The position numbers were made by a program, and so were the translations under genes. Of a stretch of DNA of 44,219 nt, positions 30,964-40,126 are shown one piece after another; position 1 is the stretch's first letter; every line of letters starts with the position of its first letter. Source of the stretch: Candidatus Omnitrophota bacterium (GTDB lineage Bacteria > Omnitrophota > Gorgyraeia > Zapsychrales > Fredricksoniimonadaceae). The DNA lies in NCBI GenBank assembly GCA_015232565.1, contig JADFZK010000023.1, positions 1 through 44,219 of the forward strand, given 5' to 3'. The notes under the pieces were generated by a model. The model was not told where the DNA came from and did not search any database. It saw nothing but the letters and a program-made list of their open reading frames with translations.

Positions 30964-32040
30964 ATGGAGATCGGTATCGTCGGGCTGCCTAACGTGGGCA
31001 AGTCTACACTTTTTAATGCTTTAACCGGCGCGGCCGCGGCGGCTTCTAATTTTCCTTTTACGACCATTGACCCCAATGTGGGGGTGGTGCCTATTCCCGA
31101 CGAGCGCCTTATCCGGCTGGCCGGGGAATGGAAGTCGGCCAAGATCACGCCGGCGGGCATCCGTTTTGTGGATATCGCGGGCCTGGTGAAAGGCGCCAGT
31201 ACCGGCGAGGGGCTGGGCAACCAGTTTCTGTCGAATATCCGTAATGTGGACGCGGTGGCGCACGTGGTGCGTTGTTTTAAGGACGACAATGTAATAAATG
31301 TCATGAGCTCGCTGGACCCGATATCGGCCACCGAGATCATCGAGACCGAATTGATACTCTCCGACCTTCAGCAGGCGCAGAAAGCGCTGGATAAATGGCT
31401 GCGGCCCGCCAAGTGCGGGGATCAGGCCGCCAAGGATAAATGCGAGGTGTTGGAGGCGGTGCTTAAAGGTCTGGACCTTGGGATTCCGGTGCGTATGCAA
31501 AAAGGCCTGGACCAGGAATTGGCGCGCGAGTTTATGTTCATTACCTCCAAGCCGGTGATGTATGTGGCCAATACCGACGAAGGCGGCCCGGATGAAACTT
31601 TGCTCAAGGCGCTTAAAGAGCGCGCGGCGAAAGAAGGGGCGGCCATTATCCCTTTATGTACCAAGTTCGAGGCCGAGATCGTGCAACTGCCTCCCGAGGA
31701 ACGCAAGGAGTATTATGATGCCGCCGGCATAGGTTCACCCGGGTTACAGCGCCTGGCCCAGGCGGGGCGCGAGTTGCTGGGCTTGACCTGTTTCTTTACC
31801 GCCGGCGAGACGGAAACCCGCGCCTGGCTTATCCCCACCGGGATGAAAGCGGTGAAGGCCGCCGGCAAGATCCATTCCGACATCGAGCGCGGCTTTATTC
31901 GCGCCGAGATCTATCGTTATAAAGACCTGGTGGAGTTGGGCTCGTATAAAGCTATCCAGGAAGCCAAGAAGATCACGCTGGAAGGCAAGGATTACGAAAT
32001 GCAGGAAGGCGATGTGGCGCATTTCCGGTTTAGCGTATAA
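30964..32040 (+). CDS. ychF: Ribosome-binding ATPase YchF (OLA1 family)
   Basis: 358 residues. P-loop GLPNVGKSTLFNAL (residues 7-20), switch region FPFTTIDPNVGVV, and G3 FVDIAGLVKGASTGEGLGNQ with the YchF-type hydrophobic lead. The coiled-coil arm lies around 130-190. A C-terminal TGS domain ends the protein (YKDLVELGSYKAIQEAK ... EGDVAHFRFSV). YchF is an ATP-preferring Obg-like enzyme linked to ribosomes and stress. GAAAGG is 6 bases before the ATG. It lies 74 bases before prfB. Confidence 0.95.
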   Translation: MEIGIVGLPNVGKSTLFNALTGAAAAASNFPFTTIDPNVGVVPIPDERLIRLAGEWKSAKITPAGIRFVDIAGLVKGASTGEGLGNQFLSNIRNVDAVAHVVRCFKDDNVINVMSSLDPISATEIIETELILSDLQQAQKALDKWLRPAKCGDQAAKDKCEVLEAVLKGLDLGIPVRMQKGLDQELAREFMFITSKPVMYVANTDEGGPDETLLKALKERAAKEGAAIIPLCTKFEAEIVQLPPEERKEYYDAAGIGSPGLQRLAQAGRELLGLTCFFTAGETETRAWLIPTGMKAVKAAGKIHSDIERGFIRAEIYRYKDLVELGSYKAIQEAKKITLEGKDYEMQEGDVAHFRFSV

Positions 32041-32114
32041 ATGTTAAAGTTTGAACTTCGTAATACCGTCAACCTTGACGGGTTGTGTGCTGTGTCTTTG
32101 GAGTTTTAAAATTT

Positions 32115-33204
32115 ATGAATGAAATGCTGTCCCGCAAGATCACGGAATTATCCCAGAAACTTACCGACCTACGGGGGTTTCTTTGACCTGCCGGTATTGA
32201 TCGAGCGTATCCGCGCGGCGGAAGATCAGATGACCCTGACCGATTTCTGGTCCGACCAGGCCAAGGCCAACAAGCTTATTAAAGAGCTTAAGGGCCTCAA
32301 GGCCAAGGTTGATCCTTTGAAAGAAGCGGAGAAAAGGGCCGCCGACGCGCGCGAACTGCTGGAATTATCGGCCGGCGATGCCGACCTGGAGGCCCAGATC
32401 GAGGTGGAGTCCGGCCTGCTGGCCCAGATCGTGGCCAAACTCGAGATCCAGGTTTTGTTGTCCGGCCAGTACGACGATTGCAATGCTTTGCTCAGCCTTA
32501 ATTCCGGGGCGGGCGGCACGGAGTCGTGCGACTGGACCAGCCTGCTTTTTCGCATGTATACGCGCTGGGCGGAGAACAAGGGGTACAAGGTTGAGGTGTA
32601 CGACATATTGCACGGGGAAGAAGCCGGCATCAAGAATGTTTCCATCCGGATCGAGGGCGAGAAGGCCTACGGTTATCTGCGCGCCGAGAAAGGCGTGCAC
32701 CGGCTGGTGCGCATTTCGCCTTTCGACGCCAACAAACGCCGCCATACTTCGTTTGCGTCGGTGGACGTTATCCCCGAGATCGAGGACGACGTGGAAGTGG
32801 CTATTAATCCCGACGACCTTAAAGTGGATGTGTTCCGCTCTTCCGGCCCCGGCGGGCAGAGTGTTAATACGGCCGACTCCGCCGTGCGCATTACGCATAT
32901 CCCCACCGGCATCGTAACTTCCAGCCAGGTGGAGCGTTCGCAGTTGCAGAACAAGGCCCGTTGTATGCGGGTGCTTAAGGCCAAGCTGTTCGAGATCAAG
33001 GAGCAGGAGCTGAGCAGCAAGCTGGCCGCCGAGTCGGGTAACAAGCAGAAGATCGAATGGGGCAGTCAGATCCGCTCCTATGTTTTCCAGCCGTACCAGC
33101 TGGTGAAAGACCATCGTACCGAGGCCGAGACCGGCAATGTCCAGAAAGTCATGGACGGGGAAATAGACCTGTTCATTGAAGCTTTTTTAAAGATGCGCGT
33201 TTGA
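32115..33204 (+). CDS. prfB: Peptide chain release factor 2, programmed +1 frameshift
   Basis: Joined as 32115-32183 plus 32185-33204, giving 362 residues. The first 23 codons from ATG 32115 end CGG GGG TTT CTT, followed by the in-frame stop TGA (32184-32186). Shifting by one base at CTT-TGA-C continues as LDLPVLIERIRAAEDQ. RF2 reads UGA and UAA: the SPF recognition tripeptide (RISPFDANKR) and the catalytic GGQ (SSGPGGQSVNTADSAV) are present, and the length is normal. The frame also opens at 32119, but that alternative start would bypass the regulation. Lies just upstream of secA (19 bases). Confidence 0.95.
32172..32187 (+). promoter_or_regulatory. prfB autoregulatory frameshift site
   Basis: CGGGGG (32172-32177), TTT, CTT, TGA, C: an internal Shine-Dalgarno-like string three bases before the CTT slippage codon and the UGA stop. 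It matches the known bacterial RF2 arrangement, in which low RF2 favours the shift. Confidence 0.92.
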
Positions 33205-33223
33205 TATTCCAGAAAGGACCATT

Positions 33224-36200
33224 ATGTTCGATGCCATTATCCGTAAGCCTGTAATTGCTTCCGCCCGGCGTTATGTGGCTTCACTCAAGCCGGCGGTCAA
33301 TATAAATATCAACGACGATTCTCCCTTGCCTTCGGTCGGTGAAGTAAAGCGCCTGGCCCGGAAAGTGGTGGAAATAAACGCTTTTGAAGCGCGGCTCTCC
33401 GGGTTGACCGAATCCGAGCTGAAGGCCAAGACCGGGGAATTCCGCCAGCGTATTTCTGCCGCGGTCGCCAAAACGGCCGAAGAGGCCGCCCGCATGAAGG
33501 CCCTCTACATAGCTTCGCCCAATATCGACGAGCGCCAGACGCTCAAGCTGCAGTTCAAGCAGGCCGAGAAGGACCTCTGGGAGGCCAAGGCCGCGGTGCT
33601 GGAAGACCTTTTGCCCGAAGCTTTTGCCGTGGTGCGCGAAACCGGCAAGCGCCTGATGAATATGCGGCATTTCGACGTGCAGTTGATCGGCGGCATGGTT
33701 TTGCATTATGGCAATATTGCGGAAATGACCACCGGTGAAGGTAAGACCCTGGTGGCCACTCTGGCCGCTTATCTCAACGCTCTTTCCGGCGACGGCGTGC
33801 ATGTGGTGACGGTGAACGATTACCTGGCCAAGCGCGACCGCGAGTGGATGGGCACCATCTATGAATTTCTGGGTTTGACCGTGGGTTGTATCCAGCACGA
33901 TATGCATCCGGCCGAGCGCCAGAAGGCTTACGGCTGTGATATCACTTACGGCACCAACAACGAGTTCGGGTTCGATTACCTGCGCGATAACATGGTGCTG
34001 GCCAAGGAAGAAATGGTCCAGCGCCCGCACCATTTTGCGGTGGTCGACGAAGTGGACAGCATTCTGGTGGACGAAGCGCGTACGCCGCTTATTATTTCCG
34101 GGCCCGCCGAGGAGTCGACCGACAAATATTTTCGCGCGCATAATATTTCCTTACAGCTCAAGGGCCGCCGGGTGACCGAGGCGGACGAGATCGACGCCAA
34201 ACACCGCGGCGAGGACCTGGGCAAGGGTTTTGATTATGTGGCCGACGAGAAAGCCAAGAACGTGTCGCTTACCGAGCAGGGCGAGGCCAAGGGCGCCGAG
34301 CTTTTCGGGGTGGCCAACCTGCATGATATGGAGACCATCGAGTTCCGCCACCACATCTTGCAGTCTTTGCGGGCCAAGGAATTCTTTCATTTAGACACCG
34401 ATTATGTGGTTAACGACGGCAAGGTTATTATCGTCGACGAATTTACCGGCCGTATGATGCCCGGGCGCCGCTGGTCGGACGGCCTGCACCAGGCGGTGGA
34501 GGCCAAGGAAGGCATCAAGATCGAACGTGAGAACCAGACGCTGGCCACGATCACTTTTCAGAATTATTTTCGCATGTACCGCAAGCTTTCGGGCATGACC
34601 GGTACGGCGTATACCGAGGCCAACGAGTTCAAGCAGATCTACAATCTGGACGTAATTGTGATCCCCACCAACCGGCCGCTCAAGCGCGTGAACCATCCGG
34701 ATTGTGTGTACAAGACCTCTCGCGAAAAATACGAAGCGGTGGTCAAGGAGATCGAACAGTGCCACGTAAAAGGCCAGCCGGTGCTGGTGGGTACGGTGTC
34801 GATCGACAAATCCGAACTGATCTCCCGTATGCTCACCGCCAAGGGCGTGAAGCATAAGGTTTTAAACGCCAAATACCATGAACTGGAAGCCACGATCATT
34901 TCCCAGGCCGGGCGTTACCAGGCGGTGACTATTGCCACCAATATGGCCGGCCGTGGTACCGATATCATGCTGGGCGGCAATGCCGATTTTATGGCCCGCA
35001 CCCTGGCGGCCGAAAAGATCCGCGAGGCCGAAAAGAACAAGGCCGAAGCCCCGTCGCATGAGGCGCTGATGGACCAGTTCCTGGCCCAGTTGCGCGACCA
35101 GGTAAAGAAAGAACGCGAGCAGGTTACCGCTTTGGGCGGCTTGCACATCATGGGTACGGAACGCCATGAATCGCGCCGTATCGACAACCAGTTGCGCGGG
35201 CGCTCCGGCCGTCAGGGCGACCCCGGTTCTTCCCGGTTCTATGTGTCGCTGGAAGACGACCTGATGCGCCTTTTTGCCGGCGACCGGATCAAGGTCATGA
35301 TGGACCATTTTGGTTTTGAGGAAGGACAGGTGCTGGAATCCGGCATGGTGTCGGGCGCTATCGAGATCGCGCAGAAGCGCGTGGAAGGTTTTAACTTCGA
35401 GATCCGCAAGCAACTGCTGGAGTACGACAGCACCATGAACAAACAGCGCGAGGTCATTTACGGCCTGCGCCGTTCGATCATCGAGGGCGAGGATACCCGC
35501 GAGCTTATCCAGGAATCGGTGCTCTCCACGGTTGAGGACGTGGTGCGCCGTTTCTGCGTGGAAGACCGCGCTCCCCGGGATTGGGATGTGGATGGCCTGG
35601 TAGTTTATTTTCTGGACCGGTTCAATTTCGACATCACGGCCTTAAAGGGGACTATTCCCGAGACGGCACCTGCGGACCTGACGAACATGCTTTACGGCCG
35701 GCTGAAGGAAGTGTACGGCGAGAAAGAGGCCCGCTTTGGCGTGGAGCAGATCCGCCGCCTGGAGCGGATGTTCCTTTTGCACACTATCGACCACAAATGG
35801 AAAGAGCACCTTTACGCCATGGACCGCCTGAAAGAAGGCATGGGCTTGCGTGCGCTGGGCCAGCGCGACCCGCTGGTGGAGTACAAGCGGGAAGGCTATC
35901 ATATGTTCCAGGCGATGTATGAGTCCATACACGTTGATGTGGCGGAAATGATCTTTAAACTTCAGCCGATGGAAGAAGAGCACCGGGTGAGGAATGTTTA
36001 CGGCACCCAGCAGGAAATGGTGCACCAGGAATTCTCCGGCATGCAGGGTTCACTGCGGGCCCCTGGTGCGGCGGATGCGTCCTCGGGCTCATCGGCGGCA
36101 ACCAGCGCTTTGGGCGCGGCCATGGTGCCGCAAAAGCGCCGCCAGCCGGAAGTGCCACAGCCCGGCGCGGCCGCGAAAGTGGGCCGTAACGACGACTGCC

Positions 36201-36244
36201 CTTGCGGCAGCGGCAAAAAGTACAAGAAATGTTGCGGATCCTGA
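33224..36244 (+). CDS. secA: Preprotein translocase ATPase SecA
   Basis: 1006 residues. The DEAD-like motor starts with the Walker A MTTGEGKTLVATLAAY (Lys174); HVVTVNDYLAKRD, DEVDSILVDEARTPLI (Walker B) and MAGRGTDIMLGG follow. The cross-linking domain, helical wing and scaffold are present, and HTIDHKWKEHLYAMDRLKEG lies in the two-helix finger region. A low-complexity linker (Ala/Ser/Pro-rich, about 945-985) leads to the zinc-binding C-terminal CPCGSGKKYKKCC, which binds SecB and lipids. SecA is slightly longer than usual, through the N-terminal and linker parts. AGAAAGGACC precedes the ATG. It drives export of the many secreted proteins in this window. Confidence 0.97.
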   Translation: MFDAIIRKPVIASARRYVASLKPAVNININDDSPLPSVGEVKRLARKVVEINAFEARLSGLTESELKAKTGEFRQRISAAVAKTAEEAARMKALYIASPNIDERQTLKLQFKQAEKDLWEAKAAVLEDLLPEAFAVVRETGKRLMNMRHFDVQLIGGMVLHYGNIAEMTTGEGKTLVATLAAYLNALSGDGVHVVTVNDYLAKRDREWMGTIYEFLGLTVGCIQHDMHPAERQKAYGCDITYGTNNEFGFDYLRDNMVLAKEEMVQRPHHFAVVDEVDSILVDEARTPLIISGPAEESTDKYFRAHNISLQLKGRRVTEADEIDAKHRGEDLGKGFDYVADEKAKNVSLTEQGEAKGAELFGVANLHDMETIEFRHHILQSLRAKEFFHLDTDYVVNDGKVIIVDEFTGRMMPGRRWSDGLHQAVEAKEGIKIERENQTLATITFQNYFRMYRKLSGMTGTAYTEANEFKQIYNLDVIVIPTNRPLKRVNHPDCVYKTSREKYEAVVKEIEQCHVKGQPVLVGTVSIDKSELISRMLTAKGVKHKVLNAKYHELEATIISQAGRYQAVTIATNMAGRGTDIMLGGNADFMARTLAAEKIREAEKNKAEAPSHEALMDQFLAQLRDQVKKEREQVTALGGLHIMGTERHESRRIDNQLRGRSGRQGDPGSSRFYVSLEDDLMRLFAGDRIKVMMDHFGFEEGQVLESGMVSGAIEIAQKRVEGFNFEIRKQLLEYDSTMNKQREVIYGLRRSIIEGEDTRELIQESVLSTVEDVVRRFCVEDRAPRDWDVDGLVVYFLDRFNFDITALKGTIPETAPADLTNMLYGRLKEVYGEKEARFGVEQIRRLERMFLLHTIDHKWKEHLYAMDRLKEGMGLRALGQRDPLVEYKREGYHMFQAMYESIHVDVAEMIFKLQPMEEEHRVRNVYGTQQEMVHQEFSGMQGSLRAPGAADASSGSSAATSALGAAMVPQKRRQPEVPQPGAAAKVGRNDDCPCGSGKKYKKCCGS

Positions 36245-36285
36245 GCACTGTTGTTAAATAAGCGGATCTTGGCGCGGGCCTGGTT

Positions 36286-38136
36286 ATGGCGTTAATGTTC
36301 TCCTTGAGTTCGGCGTTGTTATTATGGGCGGTTTTTCCACCGGTCAATGCCTGGGGCCTGGCCTGGGTGGCTTTAGTGCCGCTTTTGTGCGCGCTGGATC
36401 GCGCCCGGTCCGGGCGCGCGGCTTTCGGCCTGGCTTACGCGGCGGGGCTGGCTTTCTTCGTGGCGGCGCTGGTTTGGATCCATTACGTTACGACCCTCGG
36501 GCTTATATTCTTAAGCGCCTATTGCGCATTGTATTTTGGCGTTTTTGGCTGGTTATATTATTTTCTCACCCGTCGTAAATTTGCTTTTCTCCCCCTTGCC
36601 TTATTGCTTTCCGCCGGCTGGGTCATCCTGGAATATATTCGTTCGGTGGCCTTGACCGGTTTTGGCTGGGCCAGTTTGGGCGATAGCCAGGCTTCTTTAC
36701 CGGGGGCGGCGTTACTGGCCTCGGTTACCGGAGTGAGCGGGTGGTCTTTCCTGGTCTTGGCCGCGAATTTTACAATTAAAGAAATGTTTTTTGGCGTTCA
36801 GAAAAAAGAGGCGCGGATTTTTGCCGGAGTGCTGGCGGCGTGCCTGGTGATGATCGCGGGGACGTCTTTCTCTGGCGTGCAAGTTAAACGTGCCAATGGT
36901 TTTAAGGTGGCGCTGATCCAGCCGAACATTGCGTTGTCCGAGGCCTGGGATCCGGCCGGTAAAGCGGATATTGTGCGGGGCCTCATTGATCTAAGCCGCC
37001 AGGCTTTGGCCGACAAGCCTCGCTTGATAGTCTGGCCCGAATCGTCTTTTCCTAATTTTATGTGGGACCAGCCCGAGCTGTTGGCCGAGGTGCAGGCCTT
37101 CGCGCGGGAAAGCGGCGCCTATCTGCTTTTTGGCGCCATTACCCGCGACGGCGATAAATATTTTAACTCGGCTGTACTGATGGGGCCCGCGGGAGAGGTG
37201 CTGGACACGAAAAGCAAACAGCACCTGGTGCTTTTTGGTGAATACATCCCGTTCCGCCGGCAATTGCCCTTCCTGCAGGATATTGTGGGTATTGATGATT
37301 TTACTCCCGGGGCCGCCGACGCGCTTTTTAATGTGCCGGGCCTGGGCAAGTTTGGCGTGCTGGTGTGTTTTGAGGATACTATCTCCGAGCTGGCGCGGCG
37401 TTATGCACGCCTGGGCGCCGGGTTTCTGGTAAATATCACCAACGATGCCTGGTTCCGGGCTTCCGGCCAGCCGGCCATGCACCTGGATAAGGCGCGTTTC
37501 CGGGCGGCCGAGAATGCCCGCCCGCTTTTGCGCGCTACCAATACCGGCGAAAGTTGCGTGGTAAGCGCAGACGGGCGCGAAGGGGCTTGCGTGCAAGATA
37601 ATCAAGGCCGCCGTGTGCTAACGCGCGGATTTGTGGTAACATCGGTTTATCCGGAGGTGCAAATGACTTGGTATACCAAATGTGGTGAATGGTTCATAGT
37701 CCTGTGCGTGCTGATCCTGGCGGCGGGCCTGGTGGCGTCTTTCCGTAAAAAGAAGCCGGCGGCGCAGGGGTCGAACAAGATCCTGCTGATCGACGACGAG
37801 CGGACTTTACACGTGATGCTTAAACCCATTTTAGGTTCGTACGGGTTTGAGGTGATCTCGGCCATGAACGGTGAGGAGGGCCTGGCTTTGGCGGCGTCCG
37901 AACAGCCCGGGCTTATTTTGCTGGACGTTATTATGCCCACTATAAAAGGCCGCGAAGTTTGCAAGCGCTTGAAGGCTTCCCCGGAGACCGCGCATATCCC
38001 GGTGCTTTTCCTGACCGCAAAAGCTTCGGACGATGATGTCAAGATGGAAATGGCGGCCGGCGCGGTGGGGCATGTTACCAAGCCGATCAATTCCGCTTCT
38101 CTGGTGCGGCTTATCAAGAAGACCATTGCCTTGTGA
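36286..38136 (+). CDS. lnt: Apolipoprotein N-acyltransferase fused to a response-regulator receiver domain
   Basis: 616 residues. Residues 1-460 or so are a complete Lnt: several N-terminal membrane helices, then the nitrilase-like domain with E252 (VWPESSF), K311 (SKQHLVLFGEYIPF) and C361 (GVLVCFED), equivalent to the E. coli Glu-Lys-Cys triad. After the last membrane helix (WFIVLCVLILAAGLVASF, about 467-484) and a basic linker KKKPAAQGSN, a full receiver domain starts at K498. It has the acidic pair D503/D504, phospho-acceptor D547 (LLDVIMP), T577 (FLTAKA) and K599 (HVTKPI). The frame is continuous with no internal ribosome binding site, so this is one protein with a cytoplasmic receiver tail. 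The stop overlaps the next gene (GTGA). Confidence 0.93.
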   Translation: MALMFSLSSALLLWAVFPPVNAWGLAWVALVPLLCALDRARSGRAAFGLAYAAGLAFFVAALVWIHYVTTLGLIFLSAYCALYFGVFGWLYYFLTRRKFAFLPLALLLSAGWVILEYIRSVALTGFGWASLGDSQASLPGAALLASVTGVSGWSFLVLAANFTIKEMFFGVQKKEARIFAGVLAACLVMIAGTSFSGVQVKRANGFKVALIQPNIALSEAWDPAGKADIVRGLIDLSRQALADKPRLIVWPESSFPNFMWDQPELLAEVQAFARESGAYLLFGAITRDGDKYFNSAVLMGPAGEVLDTKSKQHLVLFGEYIPFRRQLPFLQDIVGIDDFTPGAADALFNVPGLGKFGVLVCFEDTISELARRYARLGAGFLVNITNDAWFRASGQPAMHLDKARFRAAENARPLLRATNTGESCVVSADGREGACVQDNQGRRVLTRGFVVTSVYPEVQMTWYTKCGEWFIVLCVLILAAGLVASFRKKKPAAQGSNKILLIDDERTLHVMLKPILGSYGFEVISAMNGEEGLALAASEQPGLILLDVIMPTIKGREVCKRLKASPETAHIPVLFLTAKASDDDVKMEMAAGAVGHVTKPINSASLVRLIKKTIAL

Positions 38137-39029
38137 ACGGGATCAAATCTTTCTTCTTCTATTTCTTCCTTTGGCTGGTGCGCGTTACGCCGGCTTGTAT
38201 TTATTTCCCTTTTGTCTGGTTAATGGTGCGGGTTTTTTATTTGCTTAATCGCAAGGCCGAGAAATACGCCTTGGAGACTCTGGGCCTGGCGTTTGGCGAC
38301 GCCATCGATATCAAGGAAAAGAAACGTTTGGCGCGGGTGTCTTTTCTTAATCTGGCCGACGGCCTGGCCGGGTTTGTACATACTTTTGACCGTCCCGAGC
38401 GTTCCAATGGCTTGTTTGAATTCAATGGTATCGAGAAGCTTTCTGCCGCCCTGGCCAAAGGTAAAGGGGCGGTTATCGGGATAGCGCATTTTGGCCCGTT
38501 TGCCTGGATGATGTTTCGCTTTGTTAGCGCGGGTTATCGGGTGAGTGTGGTGGCCAAGCCGCCGCGCGGCGAGTTCCTGCGCAACAAGTTCCGCGATGCT
38601 TTTCGGCATACCGGCATTAAAGTGATATTAAGTACGCCGGTGCGGGCTTGTATCTCCGAGAGTATTCGGGCGATCGAAGCGGGCGAGTTGCTTTTTATGC
38701 CGGTAGACCAGAATTACGGGGCCGCGGGGAGGATTTTCGTGGATTTCTTTGGGCATCCGGCCGCGACTGCACCCGGCCCGGTGATCTATGCGCAAAAGAC
38801 CGGGGTGCCGTTATTTATGGCGTTCGCTTTGCCGGAGGGGAAGAAGTTTCGCATTGTTATTGAGGGGCCGCTTGAATTCGTATCGACCGGCGACGAGCGC
38901 GCCGACCTGGCGGCCAATACCCGGGCGTTCACCGCTATGACCGAAGATTATATTAAAAAGTATCCCGAGCAATGGTCCTGGCTGCACCGGCGGTGGAAAT
39001 GTGTACCGCGGGAGAGCGAGGCCCTCTGA
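38133..39029 (+). CDS. LpxL/HtrB-like lysophospholipid or lipid A acyltransferase
   Basis: 298 residues, start GTG overlapping the lnt stop. An N-terminal membrane helix is followed by the LPLAT fold. The catalytic block reads VIGIAHFGPFAWM, with H119. The family needs HX4(D/E), but the fifth residue after His is A124. Other family blocks are intact: MPVDQNYGAAGRIFVDFFG, PAATAPGPVIYAQKTGVPLF, and PEQWSWLHRRWK near the end. It probably acylates lipid A or another lipid at the inner membrane, if still active without the usual acid. Coupling with Lnt suggests a shared envelope-lipid operon. Confidence 0.85.
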   Translation: MNGIKSFFFYFFLWLVRVTPACIYFPFVWLMVRVFYLLNRKAEKYALETLGLAFGDAIDIKEKKRLARVSFLNLADGLAGFVHTFDRPERSNGLFEFNGIEKLSAALAKGKGAVIGIAHFGPFAWMMFRFVSAGYRVSVVAKPPRGEFLRNKFRDAFRHTGIKVILSTPVRACISESIRAIEAGELLFMPVDQNYGAAGRIFVDFFGHPAATAPGPVIYAQKTGVPLFMAFALPEGKKFRIVIEGPLEFVSTGDERADLAANTRAFTAMTEDYIKKYPEQWSWLHRRWKCVPRESEAL

Positions 39030-39059
39030 CCGGGTGGTTGGAGCTAATCTGGAGATAAA

Positions 39060-39227
39060 ATGAAAAAGCTGGTTTTTATATTCCTGGGATTTTTGCTGGT
39101 AATCGGCGGCATAACGCTTACCTTCCGCGATTGGGTGTTCATACACATGGTATTCCGCGGCTGTATCGGCCCGCTTCTGGCGGTGATCGGCATGGTGCTG
39201 CTAACCATGGCAAGCTCGAAGGACTGA
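39060..39227 (+). CDS. Fifty-five-residue membrane protein
   Basis: MKKLVFIFLGFLLVIGGITL, a short polar turn (TFRDWVFIHMVFRG), then a second helix (CIGPLLAVIGMVLLTMA) and SSKD. Two membrane helices fill nearly the whole protein. GGAG sits 6 bases before the ATG, and it follows the acyltransferase by 30 bases, so it is likely the last gene of the lnt operon. Not recognised. Confidence 0.65.
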   Translation: MKKLVFIFLGFLLVIGGITLTFRDWVFIHMVFRGCIGPLLAVIGMVLLTMASSKD

Positions 39228-39250
39228 GGGGTGGTGCCGGTAACTTTTGT

Positions 39251-39279
39251 TTGGTATTTGCTCTGGCTCGGGTTATACT
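39251..39279 (+). promoter_or_regulatory. Promoter of the DUF433/DUF5615 pair
   Basis: TTGGTA (39251-39256), 17 bases, TATACT (39274-39279), followed by TGAAGCGGG, close to the string after the 22164 and 26777 -10 boxes. Confidence 0.55.
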
Positions 39280-39304
39280 TGAAGCGGGAAAGGAGATCGT
39301 AAAT

Positions 39305-39553
39305 ATGGATACTGAATGGAATAAGTTTATTGCTTCCGATCCCGAGGTGCTTTCGGGTAAGCCGGTGGTAATTGGTACTCGTTTATCGGTTGAATTCCTG
39401 CTGGGTTTGTTCGCCGCTGGCTGGACTGAGGAGCAGGTCTTAAGAAATTATCCCGTTTTGACGGCGGAAGCTTTGCACGCAGTTTTCGCCTACTCTGTTG
39501 ATTGTCTGCGTACGGAAACCTTGTATGCTTTTCACGGTGGAGACCAGTCTTGA
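39305..39553 (+). CDS. DUF433 antitoxin-like protein
   Basis: 82 residues from ATG 39305, with AAAGGAG about 10 bases upstream; the frame is open back to 39131 but not protein-like. The DUF433 pattern is clear: IASDPEVLSGKPVVIGTRL, then SVEFLLGLFAAGWTEEQVL and NYPVLTAEALHAVFAY. DUF433 proteins are small winged-helix-like antitoxins commonly paired with DUF5615 (PIN-like) toxins, exactly as here, with the next gene overlapping by four bases. Confidence 0.9.
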   Translation: MDTEWNKFIASDPEVLSGKPVVIGTRLSVEFLLGLFAAGWTEEQVLRNYPVLTAEALHAVFAYSVDCLRTETLYAFHGGDQS

Positions 39554-39906
39554 AGTTCCTCGCCAATGAAAATATTCCCTTGGACAGCATTAAAGTTTTG
39601 CGGGCCAGCGGTCTTGATGTGCTAAGTGTTTCGGAAGTTGCCGCTGGTGCGAACGACCCGGCTGTTATGCAGATGGCGCGTAATGATGGAAGGATTATCC
39701 TTACTTTTGATCGTGATTATGGTGAATTGATTTATCGTTATGGGCTTAAACCGCCAGCCGGTGTTGTTTATTTCCGGTTTGATCCGTTGACTGGCCAAGA
39801 GCCTGCGGCTTTGTTGTTGTTGGCTATCGCGGATAGTCATGTGACCTTGGAAGGCAAGTTCACGGTGATGGATCGAACGCATTTGCGTCAAAGGTCTTTG
39901 TTGTGA
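39550..39906 (+). CDS. DUF5615 PIN-like toxin
   Basis: 118 residues starting at TTG 39550, overlapping the DUF433 stop (TTGA). The family begins MKFLxDEN; here (M)KFLANENIP fits that start exactly, so the earlier ATG at 39502 is rejected. Other motifs: VLRASGLDVLSVSEVAAG, DPAVMQMARNDGRIILTFDRDYGEL with its acidic cluster, and a C-terminal RTHLRQRSL. The PIN-like fold suggests a ribonuclease toxin restrained by the DUF433 partner. The use of TTG may keep toxin output low. Confidence 0.85.
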   Translation: MKFLANENIPLDSIKVLRASGLDVLSVSEVAAGANDPAVMQMARNDGRIILTFDRDYGELIYRYGLKPPAGVVYFRFDPLTGQEPAALLLLAIADSHVTLEGKFTVMDRTHLRQRSLL

Positions 39907-40005
39907 GTTTTGGAAGCTGGATCACTTCAGTTTATGCGCCGCAATATATTTCTGCCGCAAAAGATGTTTGATTGTAAGGCTTTACAACAAGTTTTGCTCC
40001 CCGCC

Positions 40006-40034
40006 TTGATTTTTCCCATTTTATAGTGCATACT
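40006..40034 (+). promoter_or_regulatory. Promoter of the giant exported protein
   Basis: TTGATT (40006-40011), 17 bases, CATACT (40029-40034), giving a leader of about 85 bases. The leader holds a small ATGGG/CCCAT hairpin near 40076-40092. Confidence 0.5.
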
Positions 40035-40126
40035 TACTTGATATTGGCATGGGTTTTCTTATTTTTAGATCGCTTATGGGCGTTTTCCCATCATAGTCTA
40101 ACATCAACTACATATTGGAGCTTGTT

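Noticed and set aside
32365..33114. A 249-codon minus-strand frame opposite prfB
   Set aside because: Shadow of prfB, which has its GGQ and SPF motifs and the frameshift site.
36400..36418. Perfect 9-bp palindrome CGCGCCCGG/CCGGGCGCG in lnt
   Set aside because: Short, one-base centre, within ordinary Arg/Ala/Gly codons of a GC-rich gene; no flanking repeats and no sign of insertion.
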